Assembly: GCA_013397795.1 (NCBI GenBank)
Contig: VZTJ01001769.1
Location: forward strand, 695,386-759,385
From: Orthonyx spaldingii
Lineage: Eukaryota > Chordata > Aves > Passeriformes > Orthonychidae
Direction of reading: 5' to 3'
Length of the DNA stretch: 64,000 bases
The translations under genes were made by a program, and so were the position numbers. Shown one piece after another: positions 26,580 through 39,109 of this stretch (the first letter of the stretch is position 1; each line of letters opens with the position of its first letter). Below the pieces are notes generated by a model. It worked only from the letters and a program-made list of their open reading frames with translations, did no database searches and had not been told where the DNA came from.

Positions 26580-29080
26580 CTCAACATTTTTGTAGCTATA
26601 TGGCAGGAGGTGGGTGGAAGTCACATGTGAAATGCATAGGTGTGTCCGGTTTTTTTACCTTCCTCTTTCTTTTTAAAGGCATTCTGCTCTCCAGCTGAAA
26701 CAGAGCTGGTGTGATGGAATATATCTCCAGTGACGGAAAACGGGGTCAGGGAAACAGAATGACAGTCTTAAGCTTAGAGCAGAGCAAGCTGAGACTGTAG
26801 CATTGCTTGGGTTGGTGCCTTCCAAGCACTGGACTCTATGGAGCAGCCTTACTGCAGTAATGATTGACACAGCTACCATATTTAATTAAGTACCATTGCC
26901 TTCATCAGAGTGGTTTATGGAATGTTTCTCCCATTGTTTTAGATGTAAAAATGTGGTGTGCACTCTCCCGAGAGTGGCTCTCCCAAGACCACTCTGTGAG
27001 GCTGAGGTGGGAGTAGGAGGAGAAGTAAGCCAGCAGAAGAGACGGGACCCCAGTGACATTTCCATGAACTGGTAAATCTGAGTTCTGACCTTGGATTTTA
27101 GCAGCAGGAACATATGCCTCAGATAGCTTTTGCTGGCCTCCAGAATGGAACTGAAGCTTTTGAGAAGACATTAGTCCTTTTGAGTTTGAACAAGACTGCT
27201 TCAGCAAACAATAGAAACTCCTGAGCCACCAACTACAGTTGGCTGTTACTGCAGGAAAACCTGGTCTATGATCCCTTTCATAAACACACTGAGATCCACT
27301 TCATAATCCCCCTTGGCTTTCTTGCCCCTCAATATATCTGTAGCAAAGTTGTTCAAAAATCTCAGTCCCTGGAAGTTCAGAATCTGATTTCTCTATTAAA
27401 ATCCCTAACAAGTGGCTAGTAGAAAATGAAATGTAAAAAAGCTTGGAGGGGGTTGTGGCCATCTCAGGCGAAGGGTCTGTGGAAAACCAGGGTGATCTCT
27501 TTTACCCAACCCATTAATTTCTGACAGAAAAAGCAGTCAGGCCTACAGCCAAATGAGTTCTTGTTGCAGTGCTCTGTATAGAGGTGGATTTCTTACTACC
27601 CATGTTACACTTCTGAGCATGCCTGCGGTGAGCACTCCTATTTCCAAATGTCTCCAAAGAGAGCAACTGAGTAATGAATTGAAGAATCCCAAACCATTAC
27701 AATAGACACTAGCCAAACACTGTTAGTAGGAAATGCTATGAAAGCATTGCTTTTTAATAAAACTCTTAATATTTCCTGATACTTGTCTACGTGAGAGTCT
27801 TCTTCATCACTGTTTTGCTCTACCTTTTCCATAATCAGAACGTAGTGAGACACATGACAATTAATATAAATACCCAGGAAGTTACAAAATGTTTTGTGAA
27901 TTGGAAATAAAAAATTTGGGATCAGAGTCATTTAATCATCCTGAGAAATTTTTATCCAAATGATATTATTGTATTCCAACCTGTCTTCAGTTTAAGATTA
28001 CTTCTATTTAGTCTGGTTTTTATTAGGACATTATCAATATGCAGGATGCATACTGCTATAAATTAGCTTTAGGAAATTTTAACTGTAGGCAATTGTATAC
28101 ATCATATTCATCACTGATTCAGCTAACTCTAAAAAAACTGGCTTCAAGTATCTTCTCTTTGTGCAAAAAATTCTCTATAAGTGGGATTATTTAAAAAATG
28201 AAATACAGTTACTCTTTTCAGAGTAACTTCCAAGGACAAATTGCTTGTAATGTAATAGATGGAACAAAGGTTGCCATCTATTATTGAGATCACTCAATAA
28301 TCTTTAGATTTATTTTGGCTGCTTATAACTTGGGAAAACTTTATCCACTTAAACAGATTTTTTTTCTTTTTTTAGACTAGATGTCATCCTCATAGCAGTT
28401 ATAAATTCTGTTGAAACTAAGTTTCTGGAATTTGCTTGTTTTCTTAAAATATAGGAAAGCACTGCACATGCACAAGGACCAACAAACACATAATTGTTAA
28501 ACCTAATACTTAATGAAGCCTTTCAATAATCAAATTGGTCAATGTGAGAATTAACAGGATTGAAATGTTTCAAAGACATTGTGCAGGGGATTTGATAATA
28601 TTTAACTCATGAACAGTAAATATAAATAATATATGCTCTGAAACCAAAAGAAATTAAATCGGGTCTACATTGAAACAACCAGCAGTGAGAAAAACTTTTG
28701 TCAGATTTTGAATTGCTCACATTTTTTTCTGTCAGAAATGTCATCAGAAACAAAATGTTCCTACGAAGTATTTCAATTCCGACAAAGAAGCATTTCCTGG
28801 TAGAAGATATTCTGGTCAGGAAAACTTTTCAACGCAATGTACTTCAGGCTCAGTCTTTGATTATACGAGAACAGAGTGCTCTTTCAAATGTCTCAAATGC
28901 AAAATTAGTCCTGCCTGGTGTATGACTCCAGCCAGAGAGGTGAATTAGTGCAGGGCGTTCTCTTGCTGCAAGCTCTTGCTGTTGGAGTGGGAAAATCAGA
29001 AACATGCTCGCTGAGCCAGGTCAGTTGCTTAGGTGACCAAATCCAGCAAAAAGTCCTTGCCTGGGAAACAGTATAAATTT

Positions 29081-29129
29081 GCCTTGGTCTGATCCCAAGG
29101 CTTGGCTGGAGCCTTGGTCAGAGCCTTGG
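29081..29129. repeat. Irregular GCCTTGG cluster
   Basis: GCCTTGG occurs at 29081-29087, 29111-29117 and 29123-29129, with CCAAGGCTTGG between them (29096-29106). GAGCCTTGGTCA is effectively duplicated. Too irregular for a classic minisatellite; the words resemble NF1 half-sites (TTGGC/GCCAA). Confidence 0.6.
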
Positions 29130-29289
29130 CCTGTGACACAGCGTGGGACACACGCACCCATCACAGCTGAAGGCAGCTGGGGGACAACCGGAGCATAGCT
29201 AGTGAAGGCCATGGTATAAGGCACATGTGAATAATTGGGGGTTGAAATAGGATTGCACCTTACCTCTGATGATCCATAAATTTGAGTGC

Positions 29290-29720
29290 TTGCCTTTGCA
29301 ATGCTAATATTTTTTGAATCTGTTATTTTTATTATATAATTGTATATAGTACATAATTACTCATAATACATTACTGCACATGCGACTCTGCAGACAATGT
29401 TTAGACATTAAATCTTAGCTTAGTGATTGAATAGAGGGTACACTAAAAATAAATATCCATGTATTTTGTAAATATTTGCATAATGAGCTATTTAAATGCA
29501 AGAGATTCTAACATATGTAAACAATTGGAAATACTCTATGTGTGTAAGTCTAAAGTAGATGTAAAAATATACACAATCTCTTGTAAAATCATATGATTTA
29601 GTAGTCAGACATAGCATATTTTTTAAGGCTTTATACATAACTATTACAGATTGTAAGTACCCGTTGTATTAAAAACACATTGTTTGGTACAATTAGTCAT
29701 TAAACTGTATGACTGAAAGA
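29290..29720. promoter_or_regulatory. Candidate AT-rich regulatory block
   Basis: Dense but non-repetitive A/T words: TAATTACTCATAATAC, TTTGCATAATGAGC, CTATTTAAATGC, GTAAACAATTGG (a forkhead-like GTAAACA) and AATTAGTCATTAAAC. No open frame longer than chance. Enhancer or matrix-attachment identity is inference. Confidence 0.25.
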
Positions 29721-32700
29721 TTCGGATGACAAAGACAGTGCAGTAAATGGACATTAGTGACTGTCCAGTTATAGTGAAAGCTCTTTGTGGTCTGCAGACT
29801 TAAGACATCCAGACAGTTCAGGACTCAGTGTAATCAATCCCCATACAAGTAACAGAGGAGATAATTTCCCTCTTGTTAAAAAGCTGTTATGTAATGTGCT
29901 GTGGAGCTTCTCCCACAAAACTTTCTCCCAGCTCACTGTACAGCAGTCCATTCCATGGGAACTGAAAGGCTACCTCCACCTCCTCTGCTTGCTTTTCTGG
30001 TCTTAGTCCAGTCTGAGACATCTGGACTGGTGTGTCAAAATGACATCTTAAAGAGGCCCCACAACCTTAGCCACAGTGTGATGTCACTCAGCATGATTTT
30101 TGCAAAGGAAATGCAGCAGTGGAGGATGGAGAGAACACAATTACTTTTGAAGTGAAAGCTTTTTTTTGTGTTAATAACGAGCCTGAGCTAGCTGTCAAGG
30201 AGAGAAACAATGAGCATTGTACTTGGTAGGCTGCCTTCTGACTAATTACTGTTCCTGCAGAAAGGACCTGTGCTCTCTGCCTCTGCACTATAGACCAAGA
30301 CAGTTAGATCATATCCACAGTCACTCCTCTTCACTCACACCTGATTCAAGAAAGTGCGTAGTGGATTGTTGCTGCCATCTCCCTCAGACTTCAAGACTCA
30401 AAGGGACACTGCTACAAGATGCATCACACCTCCTGCAGAGCACTCAATATCTCTGTAGTGGAAGGGATGAGTAGAATGTCCCCTGCTTTGGGAGACAGCC
30501 CTGTTCCCAGGTGGTAGCCCTGCTTCCTCTGCCATGATTCATGACTAGCATCGGTGTCCTAAATAACTTCTATTGCAACATTTCAGGCCCAGGAACTTCT
30601 TAACAGGATGAACTCCTGATTCCTGAGCAGTTAATAAATGTTTGAGTCACTGAGGAACTAATTTAAGATAGCCCATAATAACAGGGTGTGGCAAATAATT
30701 GGCAGATTGAAGAAATGGAAGATAATATGAGATGCCTGGGTGTGGATGTTTATGTGAGGCATAGTTTTTGACTCAGAGGCTAAGTTTTCTGGGCCAGATT
30801 TCAGGCTATGGAAACTTCAGCATGAATTTTGGGGAGTGAAGAAGCTAATTTCATTCTCTTCTATGGGACATTTAGTTTCAACATTAAACTCAAACACATT
30901 TTCATTAGTAATGTTCACAGTCCTCAGGCAGCTCTGAATTTTTAAAACCTCCCTTTCAAACTCCTACATTGCATTCTAAACAGGTTGTGTCCAACTCATG
31001 ACAAGCCCTGCACAAAAAAAAATATTTCCTGAACAGGCATTCCACATGCTTGGAGGCAGAAAAAAGGGGTTTCTGAAATGCCACACACAAGAAAGCCATT
31101 TGGGTTGTGGGGGAGAGTTTCTCAGTGTGCAAATCACAATCACAGTCATATTTCTTGCACCTTCCAACAATCAACCCACAAAGCCAACACTCCTCAGAAA
31201 TGCTTTTCAGAGATTTTCTACTCACCTGGAATAAAGATAACATTTACACTGCTCTTTCTCATTGAACAGCTATTCTTAAAACCAAGATATGTTCTTGAAT
31301 AACCTATTTCCAAAGAAAACTTTAGCAGCTAAAACCCATACCTTCTGCAGACCAAGGAAAATGGACAGTCAGTTAGCATTCCACTCCTTTTCCAGTCTCC
31401 ATAATATGAAATGCTATTATTTTAAAAATTCCTTATTAAAATAAACTTTAATTAATATAGAGTAATGGTATGGAGAAAAAAATCTCCCTTTTCTCCACCC
31501 CCCAAAAAAGGCTCCAAAATTAAATTTTTCTGTTAGAGGAAAGCATCCCAGACCTTCATCACAGGCAAATGTGTGAGCAGGAAATGCGTTTGACAAAGCC
31601 TGTATAAGAAAAGAAATCCCATTCCATATATCAGACTCTTTTCCAGTCTTCTCTCTCACTGTCCTTACTTGTATTACTAGTATCTGCCTCAAACCAATAT
31701 TTTAAGAGCAAAAGGCTAAGGCAGACTCAGCTTGTGTCTGAATGTATGGAAGATGTGTGCGTCCTAACAAAGGGTGGTTGAAGCTCAAGGGCTCTCAGAC
31801 ATCTCCTCCCATTCATGTTCTTCTCCTGTACTCCACCACAGCACTACATTTACAAGAACTTGCAGGTGTGTAGCTGAACACATGCACTCAAGATACACTG
31901 CACAGGAAAGTTAAAAATTCTGAGCAAACAAAGTCCCTCTCATCCCACAGGCTTCTTCCAAAGTACAGCTCACCAGAAATATATGTAAGTAATTAAGCTA
32001 TTGCTGTTGTTTGCACCTACACCATCACCACTGGGACTTAAAATCACTCAACAAATTTTGTCTCTGGGTGGAGCAGTGTTCATCTCCATGGGATGGACAC
32101 AGAAAATGGACACTGACATGCCTGAATCTTGGGGGACTGGCTTCAAGCAAGCATGTGTCCTCACATTTGTGAAGACAAGTTAAAGACAGGCTGAAAGCAA
32201 TCAGACATAGCTTCTTCTTCAGCAGGTAGGGACAGACACCTTCTTGTCGAGTCTGAAGAAGGAAAGGTAGCACACTTTAGAGGCAAATGGTCTGGGTCTG
32301 CACTAGCCTTTATACTCCAGCAATGAAAGGTCTAATTGAGGCTGTATAATTATCTCCTCATGATATAAAATGAAACATGCACTCCCTTGGTGGATATCAT
32401 TGATGAAAAGCCAGTTTGGCAAAAGGCTGAGATATACGGCAGGATCAATTTTATTTCTAATGGTTTTTAACATTTCATCTATACATTTAACAGGCTGAAG
32501 CAGGGGGAAATAAATATTATGCTAGCGACTGTGTCATGGAATGAGGCTTTGCTTTTCATTAAAAAAATAAAGGGAAAACAACCATCACCATTTTATGGCT
32601 ATCATAATTTGTTTCACATACATTTTTTCAATACTGAGGTGTACTAAAATATTTAACTGGTAAATAAAAATACCTCCAGACTTGTAAAGAGATCTTCAAA

Positions 32701-32773
32701 TATCCTGGACAAAGACTTGAAGAATGTGGGTTTATTTTATGTTAATTGTCTTGTAATACTTACATGAGTATAC

Positions 32774-32794
32774 ATATATATATATATATATATA
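32774..32794. repeat. TA dinucleotide microsatellite
   Basis: About ten TA units, preceded by GTATACA. Confidence 0.9.
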
Positions 32795-33099
32795 GTAACA
32801 CATACAATTATCTCTTTGTCTATGCATCATTTCCATATAGCAAAAATGTACTAAAAATATTGATCTGAAACATTATTTTGCATTGCTCTGTTTCTTGTTT
32901 TATTGATATTAACAATATTTGCCTCCACATAAAGTCTATTTAGCGGATTTTATTACCACATGGTGCAAACTGAAATCACAAATCAAGGTGCAAATTTGGG
33001 CTCAGACACCAATCCTAAACTCCCCCCCTACAGAGCAGTTTAGACTTCATGTTTAAAGAACCAGAAAGATAAAACCTTAATTAATGCATTTTTCATTTT

Positions 33100-33640
33100 A
33101 AGATATGGAATATGTATACCAAGCTGGAGGCATCTTTTATATGATAGCATATAATTTGATGTCTAAAATATGAGACATCAATACCATTAATGGTGTAAAT
33201 AAATAAATAAAGCAAGATGAAGTAAAAATCTGATATGCATCATGTCTAGGGCCCTTGGTTTTATTTTGAACCTATAGACCTCGGGTAAGGATCAAGACTT
33301 TTCTACTGAGGATTTTACCTTGTGGATGTTTATTTTTCTGCAATGTAATTTGATGGTGCTGTTGGTTTTGGCATCAATACGTTAAAAGTTAAATTTATGT
33401 CAGCTCAAACAGATCAACTTTCAGATGTTGCTATTAACTTTGACATCAAAATCATTAGCAAATTGCCATCATGTAAATTAATTATCAGAATTGTATTGGC
33501 ATGAATGCATAATGATATTACTCATGGTAATAATTAAAGAAAATGCACAGTGAAAAATGCATTAGAATAATGGCACAAAATGTCATTATTCTGGCTTCTT
33601 GACAACTAGATGCTATTAGTTTTCAGCACAGTGAACTTTA
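33100..33640. promoter_or_regulatory. Candidate homeodomain-rich enhancer block
   Basis: A complex AT-rich block with a 12-bp palindrome ACCATTAATGGT (33183-33194), TAATTA cores at 33479-33484 and 33531-33536, ATGAATGCATAATGATATTA (33501-33520) and a 9-bp-arm hairpin (33564-33592). A short AAATA repeat lies at about 33197-33210. It contains no significant open frame. This word composition is typical of deeply conserved non-coding elements near developmental genes; I could not test conservation. Confidence 0.35.
33564..33592. repeat. Inverted repeat, 9-bp arms
   Basis: AGAATAATG (33564-33572) and CATTATTCT (33584-33592) are exact reverse complements with an 11-nt loop. It lies at the 3' end of the homeodomain-rich block. 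Confidence 0.85.
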
Positions 33641-34593
33641 AGGTTAACTGAAAGAGTCAGGGAAGTCCACTGCAGAGCTCAAGCTGCTCTTATTTGTGTC
33701 TTCATCTATTCAGTATATGAGACTGAATAAATAGGAGTGAAAATTAACTTTTTTTAACTTGTCAAATAAAGCTTTTTTTATCACTCTGGGAGAGATTACA
33801 ACAAAACAAACAAACAAACCTTAAAACAAATACAAAGCAGAATTACTTATAACACTGCTGTCCAAATGTATATGTTTTTTTTTGTTATTGCCAATGTTAG
33901 GTCCTAGGGGACCTCAGGTGCAACAAAGTTGTTAAAATGTTAGAATTTTCCTGAGCACAGAGGAGTAATAATTAACACAAATGTATTTAGACTATCACCT
34001 GCCACCCCCTACCGAAAAGGTCACTATTACTGATCAGTGCTCAGGGAGAGAAAGTTGTGATTATGGAGCATGGGTATGTTCTCTTAATTCAATGTGTAAT
34101 GGACTGAGTTAGTTTTTTTTGTCAACAGTAAAAGACTGTCCATTCTAATAGAAAAACATTACTAATGACTCAGTGGTGCATGCCAGCTTACTCATCAGCT
34201 GGACATGTCTCTTTTAAATGTCTCTCTCCATTCCCTCTCAAGTCAATGGAAAAGTGCTCTCTCTCTCTGTCATAGTTTTGTACTTGATCCAGAAATTATA
34301 TTACAGAAATAATGAAAAAAGGCAGTAATTTCTGGGCTTCTTGCCTTCCAGCTCCCATCTTCACTAGACTAAGCACATCCCACTACCCACCCCCCAACAC
34401 AGAAATTCACATTCTAAAAATAAAGTTCAATGTTTTAAACAATTAAATTATACAGGGAAGAAGCCTTATTTATCCTGCTATAGAAAGTCAATCCTAATGA
34501 CACTCAGAAAAAAAGGAATATTTCTAGAATGTAAGTGGAGGAATGGGAAACAGGACATTTCTGTGCTGTTTATGGCCCTATCCTTATTCTTCT

Positions 34594-34655
34594 ACATAAC
34601 TTCAGGCAAGTCACTTAAATTACTTGCCTTAAATTTTTCCCTGTTGTTAAAGTGC
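34594..34655 (-). repeat. MIR/L3-like ancient repeat scrap (minus)
   Basis: TTCAGGCAAGTCACTTAAAT followed by a C/T-rich block matches the reverse complement of the MIR/L3 core, classically CTTGGGCAAGTCACTTAAC followed by CTCTGTGCCTCAGTTTCC. Short and diverged. Confidence 0.5.
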
Positions 34656-36940
34656 TAACACAAAGAGAGCACAAAAAGACGTGGCAAAGAATCCACAGTC
34701 AAAATACCAAAAGCCACTCCATATATTAAAGTTAGTCATGTCACCTAACCATGCACAAACAAACAAACCCTAGAAATGTCTCCGGAAATTTGCAGAAGAG
34801 TCATTTGTGACCTAATGTCCAAAGTCTTCAACCAGATCTGCCAGTAGAGACTCCTGTGTGTCTGAGGAGTCACTTGTAAATCTCTGCTTGGAGCCTCATT
34901 GTCACTGCACTCTCTAGTCTTGACATAATGAATCTCAGCTCAGAAATGGGACACAACAGGCAGGCAATCTACATGTCACTGATACCAAAGGTTTGTGTAC
35001 TGTCTAGATCTCCTGACAGTTCAGAGCTTATTTTCTCTGGTTTGCTTTGGGGGATTAGGAGAGACACAAATCAAAATGTTTTAGGACAGTCAAAATTTCT
35101 GGCAGAAATTTGGATCATAATTAATATGAGGGCATCGGCAAAAGTAATTTTAAAAAAATATTTCAAAGCTATTTACGGATTTCTTTAAATGTTATAAGTT
35201 GCCTTCGGGACTAGATTTTCAGGTATACTTTGACTTTTTGTGGTGAAATACAGACATTTTACTTGAAACAGTTTGTTTAATGAAGCCCTGAGCCTTTTAA
35301 TTCTGTTTAACAATCTAAGCTTTGCTTCTAATCCATCAATAGATAGGTCAAACTTGTACCCATAATTTAAAGTTATGTTAATAAGATCTATGACATGTCT
35401 TGCAACATTTTATTGATAATATGTAATGTATTATAAGCATGAGCTTGCAGAGCTGCTGTCACTCAGGGATTTTATGTATAAGGTGTTACATCTCCAAAGC
35501 ATGCTGCTGCAGCGAAAGAAGGACTTTAAATAAACAGACTGGCACAATTCTGCCTTCAAAGGGACAGTCTATAAATTCGTGAACAAGATTTACTGTGCAA
35601 TTCAAGCCTGAATCAACAGGGGACTTACACTGTGTAACTAAGAAGGGACACACCATGTGGTAGGGTGTTTATAGTGGGGCAATATTATAAGGCAGAGGTT
35701 GTTTTTCAGGCACATCTTTTCCCTTCTAATTACATTGACTGACACCTCCCATTTATAGTCACCTAGCCACACTGAGATTAACTGCAATTGCTACATGATA
35801 AATTTATATAAGGAAAATATTGAGTGCCTATTTAGTGTTTTTTAACGTAATTTATCAGATGGGGGAAAAAAAGATGGCAACAACAGCCTCATGTGACTTC
35901 ATCAATTCCATGCAGCATGGCAAAGCAGCTTCTACACTACATCTGTGAGACCTTGGAGGTACAGTAGCTGCATCTGGATTAGAATGAACATCTGTAAATG
36001 TACTAACTTATAGTTTATAAACACATTTACTTGTGTGAGTTTACTATGTCCTACAGATGACATTTTTCACTCCCCTGCTGTTTGTTGATGGTATAAAACC
36101 TTCCTGGCAAAGGGCAGACAAGGGAGCAATAAAACCCTGCAGAGACAGTCTTTGTGACATCATCTGAAGATGTAATTCACTCAAGGAATTGCTTCTTCTC
36201 CACCCAAAAATTTAGCAATGCAATCTACTACGAATCAGCTTGCTTTTTTCACATATATATAGTAAAAAAATAGCTAAAATTACAAACAATACAGGATACA
36301 CTTATCCTGTTAATTCTAGCTTTACAGGGGTTAGGATCCCAAAAAGTGCAACTCCCTCCAAAGAGTTAATCCATGTCTGTGTTATGGCACCAGTATTTGT
36401 TGTTGTTATATGATCAACAGAAATCCTGGCTCAAGACACCCACTCTACAAGCTGTCCCTGACTTTCAGAGGTCAAGATCATGTTACCTCTCATCTTCTCC
36501 TATATGAGCAAAAGAAACATGTTCTCTCCAGCTCCTTTGATCTCTGCCTACAGAGCTGTTGTTTGACAAGTAAGGGTGTATTAAGAATGTGATCTGCTAA
36601 CCACAGATACAGCAAAATCAAATGTTACATCCTGCAAGCTGAATTGGAGTTGCAATTCATCAGTTCTCTGAGACCAGAACAGAAACACACAGCCCAGTGT
36701 TTAAGCAGGTGGAAGAAAAAGATCCGTAGTGTGTCTGTCCTTCAGAAATACTTCCTGCAGTTTTAGCTACTGTAACTGAAAGATTTCTGACCTGGGTTGG
36801 TTTGGAGAGCAACACTGCAGTTGCTTTGCTAAGAGGCAATGTTACAAATTATCATTTGTTACTAACAGAAAAGAAGGGATTATAGACAAGTGTTTGGAGT
36901 GGCCCCTTAAGGACTGCAACTCCTCAGTCCTGCTGCCTGT

Positions 36941-37000
36941 TCAGCTCTGCATCTTAAGTCTTTGGGCAAATAATTTTAACCCTTGTGCACCTGAGACTAC
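36941..37000 (-). repeat. MIR/L3-like ancient repeat scrap (minus)
   Basis: The order CAGCTCTGC, CTTTGGGCAAATAATTTTAAC, then CCTTGTGCACCTGAG follows the reverse-complemented MIR/L3 core (CCAGCTCTGCC, CTTGGGCAAGTCACTTAAC, CTCTGTGCCTCAG). Another old, short copy. Confidence 0.55.
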
Positions 37001-37093
37001 AAGCCTGTGAAGCACTCACTCCCACAGGAGTGCTGAGTTTAAATAAATATTTTTAAGAGCTTTTTGATTTGCAGCCACAGCGTACTCTAAAAC

Positions 37094-37107
37094 AGAAGAT
37101 ATCTTCT
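37094..37107. repeat. Perfect 14-bp palindrome
   Basis: AGAAGAT directly followed by ATCTTCT. A spacerless palindrome with a GATATC centre. Confidence 0.9.
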
Positions 37108-38224
37108 AGCCACTCGCATGGGCTGTGAGATAGCATGGAAAAGAGCTAATGCTGAATGGCCAGCAAAGTCACTAATGTCTGTAGTGCTGGGGACTCCTAC
37201 AATCACAGTTTGTTCTTTCAATTAACCTCTCCAAATACCCAGGGTGGTATCACAGATCCTCACTGCTCTTCCTGTGCTCTTGCTGTCCCAATGCAACCAG
37301 TGATCTCAAGTGAGAGCCTGGCTGCCTCAGGGTGACCCAGCCAGGCCCATGGTGAGGGCCAAAGCCCTTATGATGTTTTGCATGAAACACACATGGAAGC
37401 AGCCTGTGGGCTGTTAGAAGAGACTACCGGTACCTGGAGCCACATTCTTTACTATGATTTTTTTCTATCCAAATCTACTTTTTCTTCTCAGTTCATATTG
37501 CATGAGTGCTACCCTATTCAAGCAGATTTTGAAGAAGTGTACTTGAAGCGATGAGCTTGGCTGTAGTGCAGAGCAAGAGGCCCAGAGCCCTTCTTGCACC
37601 TCCCATCTTCCCCTTGCACCACAGCATGCAAGTGGTTTAACAGACCCCCTAAAATGGTGACTTCATCTCACAGCTCCTCTCACCAAAGCCATGATGCTTG
37701 CTTTATCCTTTGCCTCAGTCCTCCTCGCCATAATTTCAACACAGGAGCAACATCTGGCAAGTGAATCCAGGAATGACTGGCTTCCTGGCCATACTGGCAA
37801 GATCGGATGGCATGGGATGCAGGGTACCCAGGCAGCAAAGGTCTCCTCACCTTAGACAGAAGGATCCTAATTTACACAAGTAGAGACAAAAGCATGATCA
37901 ACCCTGCTCTGATTAATTGCAGTGAAAATGGTAAGGAGGTATCAGTGCAGCAGCCAGGAGATCTTAAAACTAAATATAACCTGCAGGAGGGGAAGAGAGG
38001 ATGAGTCTTTGAAAACACTTTTCTGAAGTGAAACAGGAATCTAGGGAAGGTTTTACTCTCTTCTCCCCACTCTCCCAGTCTGTGCAGAGAAATGGGAGTT
38101 CCTGCCTTCCCTCTCAGATAAAAGCGGCACTCACGTCCTTGGGATGAACAGCTGGGACCATCCTGCTATCACCTCCCTGTGCTTCCTCACCACTTTAAAA
38201 TTAGCATCGCTGTGATCAGGCAGC

Positions 38225-38455
38225 AGCGGAAGAAATGCTCACCCACTGCTTGCCACGGCGTTCAGAGCTGATCGCTAAAGCAGCACCTGCCTCCAGGAGC
38301 CGGGGAGTTTGCAACACCCCATATCTCCAGCAGCTCGGGGCCGGGACTTGCTGTGCGAGCAGAAGGCTTTCACCCACCAGAGAGCTCCTGCTGCTGCTGG
38401 CACTGCCTCACGTCTGCTGGGGCTGGCTCCACACTCGGTGTGAAGCAGCCGGGGA
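38225..38455. promoter_or_regulatory. Small CpG-enriched segment
   Basis: I count 11 CpG dinucleotides in about 240 bases, in a window where CpG is otherwise sparse, together with higher GC. Open frames run on both strands (81 codons +, 80 codons -), as expected in GC-richer DNA. It is too short and weak for a standard CpG island, and no TATA or initiator arrangement stands out. It could be an orphan promoter, an enhancer, or chance. Confidence 0.3.
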
Positions 38456-39109
38456 GGTAGAAGTGACTCTACAGTCATAAATAGCAGAGCTGGTCTGAGC
38501 TGAGGAAGATGATTCAATGAGATATTTTGGTTACATTTTTACGAAGGCAACAAGACTCTCTAGAGAAGCTATTTTTAGTGGGTTGTGCCCCATGATGCTC
38601 ATCAGTAGGCACACACACTGTCAGTGCAGGAAGCATGTAGAGTAAAACCACCCTGAGGGTGTACCCAGACTAGGTGGTAAGTGCAAGTCAGAGAAGAGCT
38701 TCTTGTAAATTCCAGGCTTAGGAAATTTCATGGAGCAGATTTCACAAAGAGACCTCTGCAACACGAAAAGTCCATTCAGCCATTCCTGGCTCATCCTGAT
38801 AAATGCTTCATTTCTGGTTTAACAGCAAATTGAAATTGATTAAGCCAGCATCGATATTGTCCTACAAGGTACAGAGAAGCTAAACTCATTTGGGATAAAT
38901 CCCAAGAAAGAGCAACATTCATGCACGCAAACAGACACACACCATTTAAAATAGATTCATCTGGGATGCATAAAACCCGAAAAACATTCATTAGGACTGG
39001 AAAAGGAAACACTATTAATCAGCTCTAGGCTTCTTTTTACTCAGTGGAAGAAAACTTCAGTCAGGTAGTTTTTTAAACACACATAAACTCTTAAAATTCT
39101 CATTGGAAG

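Larger units (their letters stand above)
26526..33099. other. AT-rich non-coding sequence, no gene seen
   Basis: Mostly AT-rich unique sequence with only short frames. It contains a 20-bp AT palindrome (26560-26579), a GCCTTGG-rich segment (29081-29129), an enhancer-like AT block (29290-29720), an imperfect short inverted repeat AGTCCAG...CTGGACT (30005-30028) and a TA microsatellite (32774-32794). No promoter or RNA gene was recognised. Confidence 0.65.
33641..39109. other. Non-coding sequence, no gene seen
   Basis: Unique sequence with chance-length frames only. It includes short CAAA repeats (about 33803-33820), two MIR/L3-like scraps in minus orientation, a perfect 14-bp palindrome (37094-37107) and a relatively CpG-rich segment (38225-38455). 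The sequence at 35830-35960 and 36060-36190 is complex and may be constrained, but nothing specific can be assigned. Confidence 0.6.
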
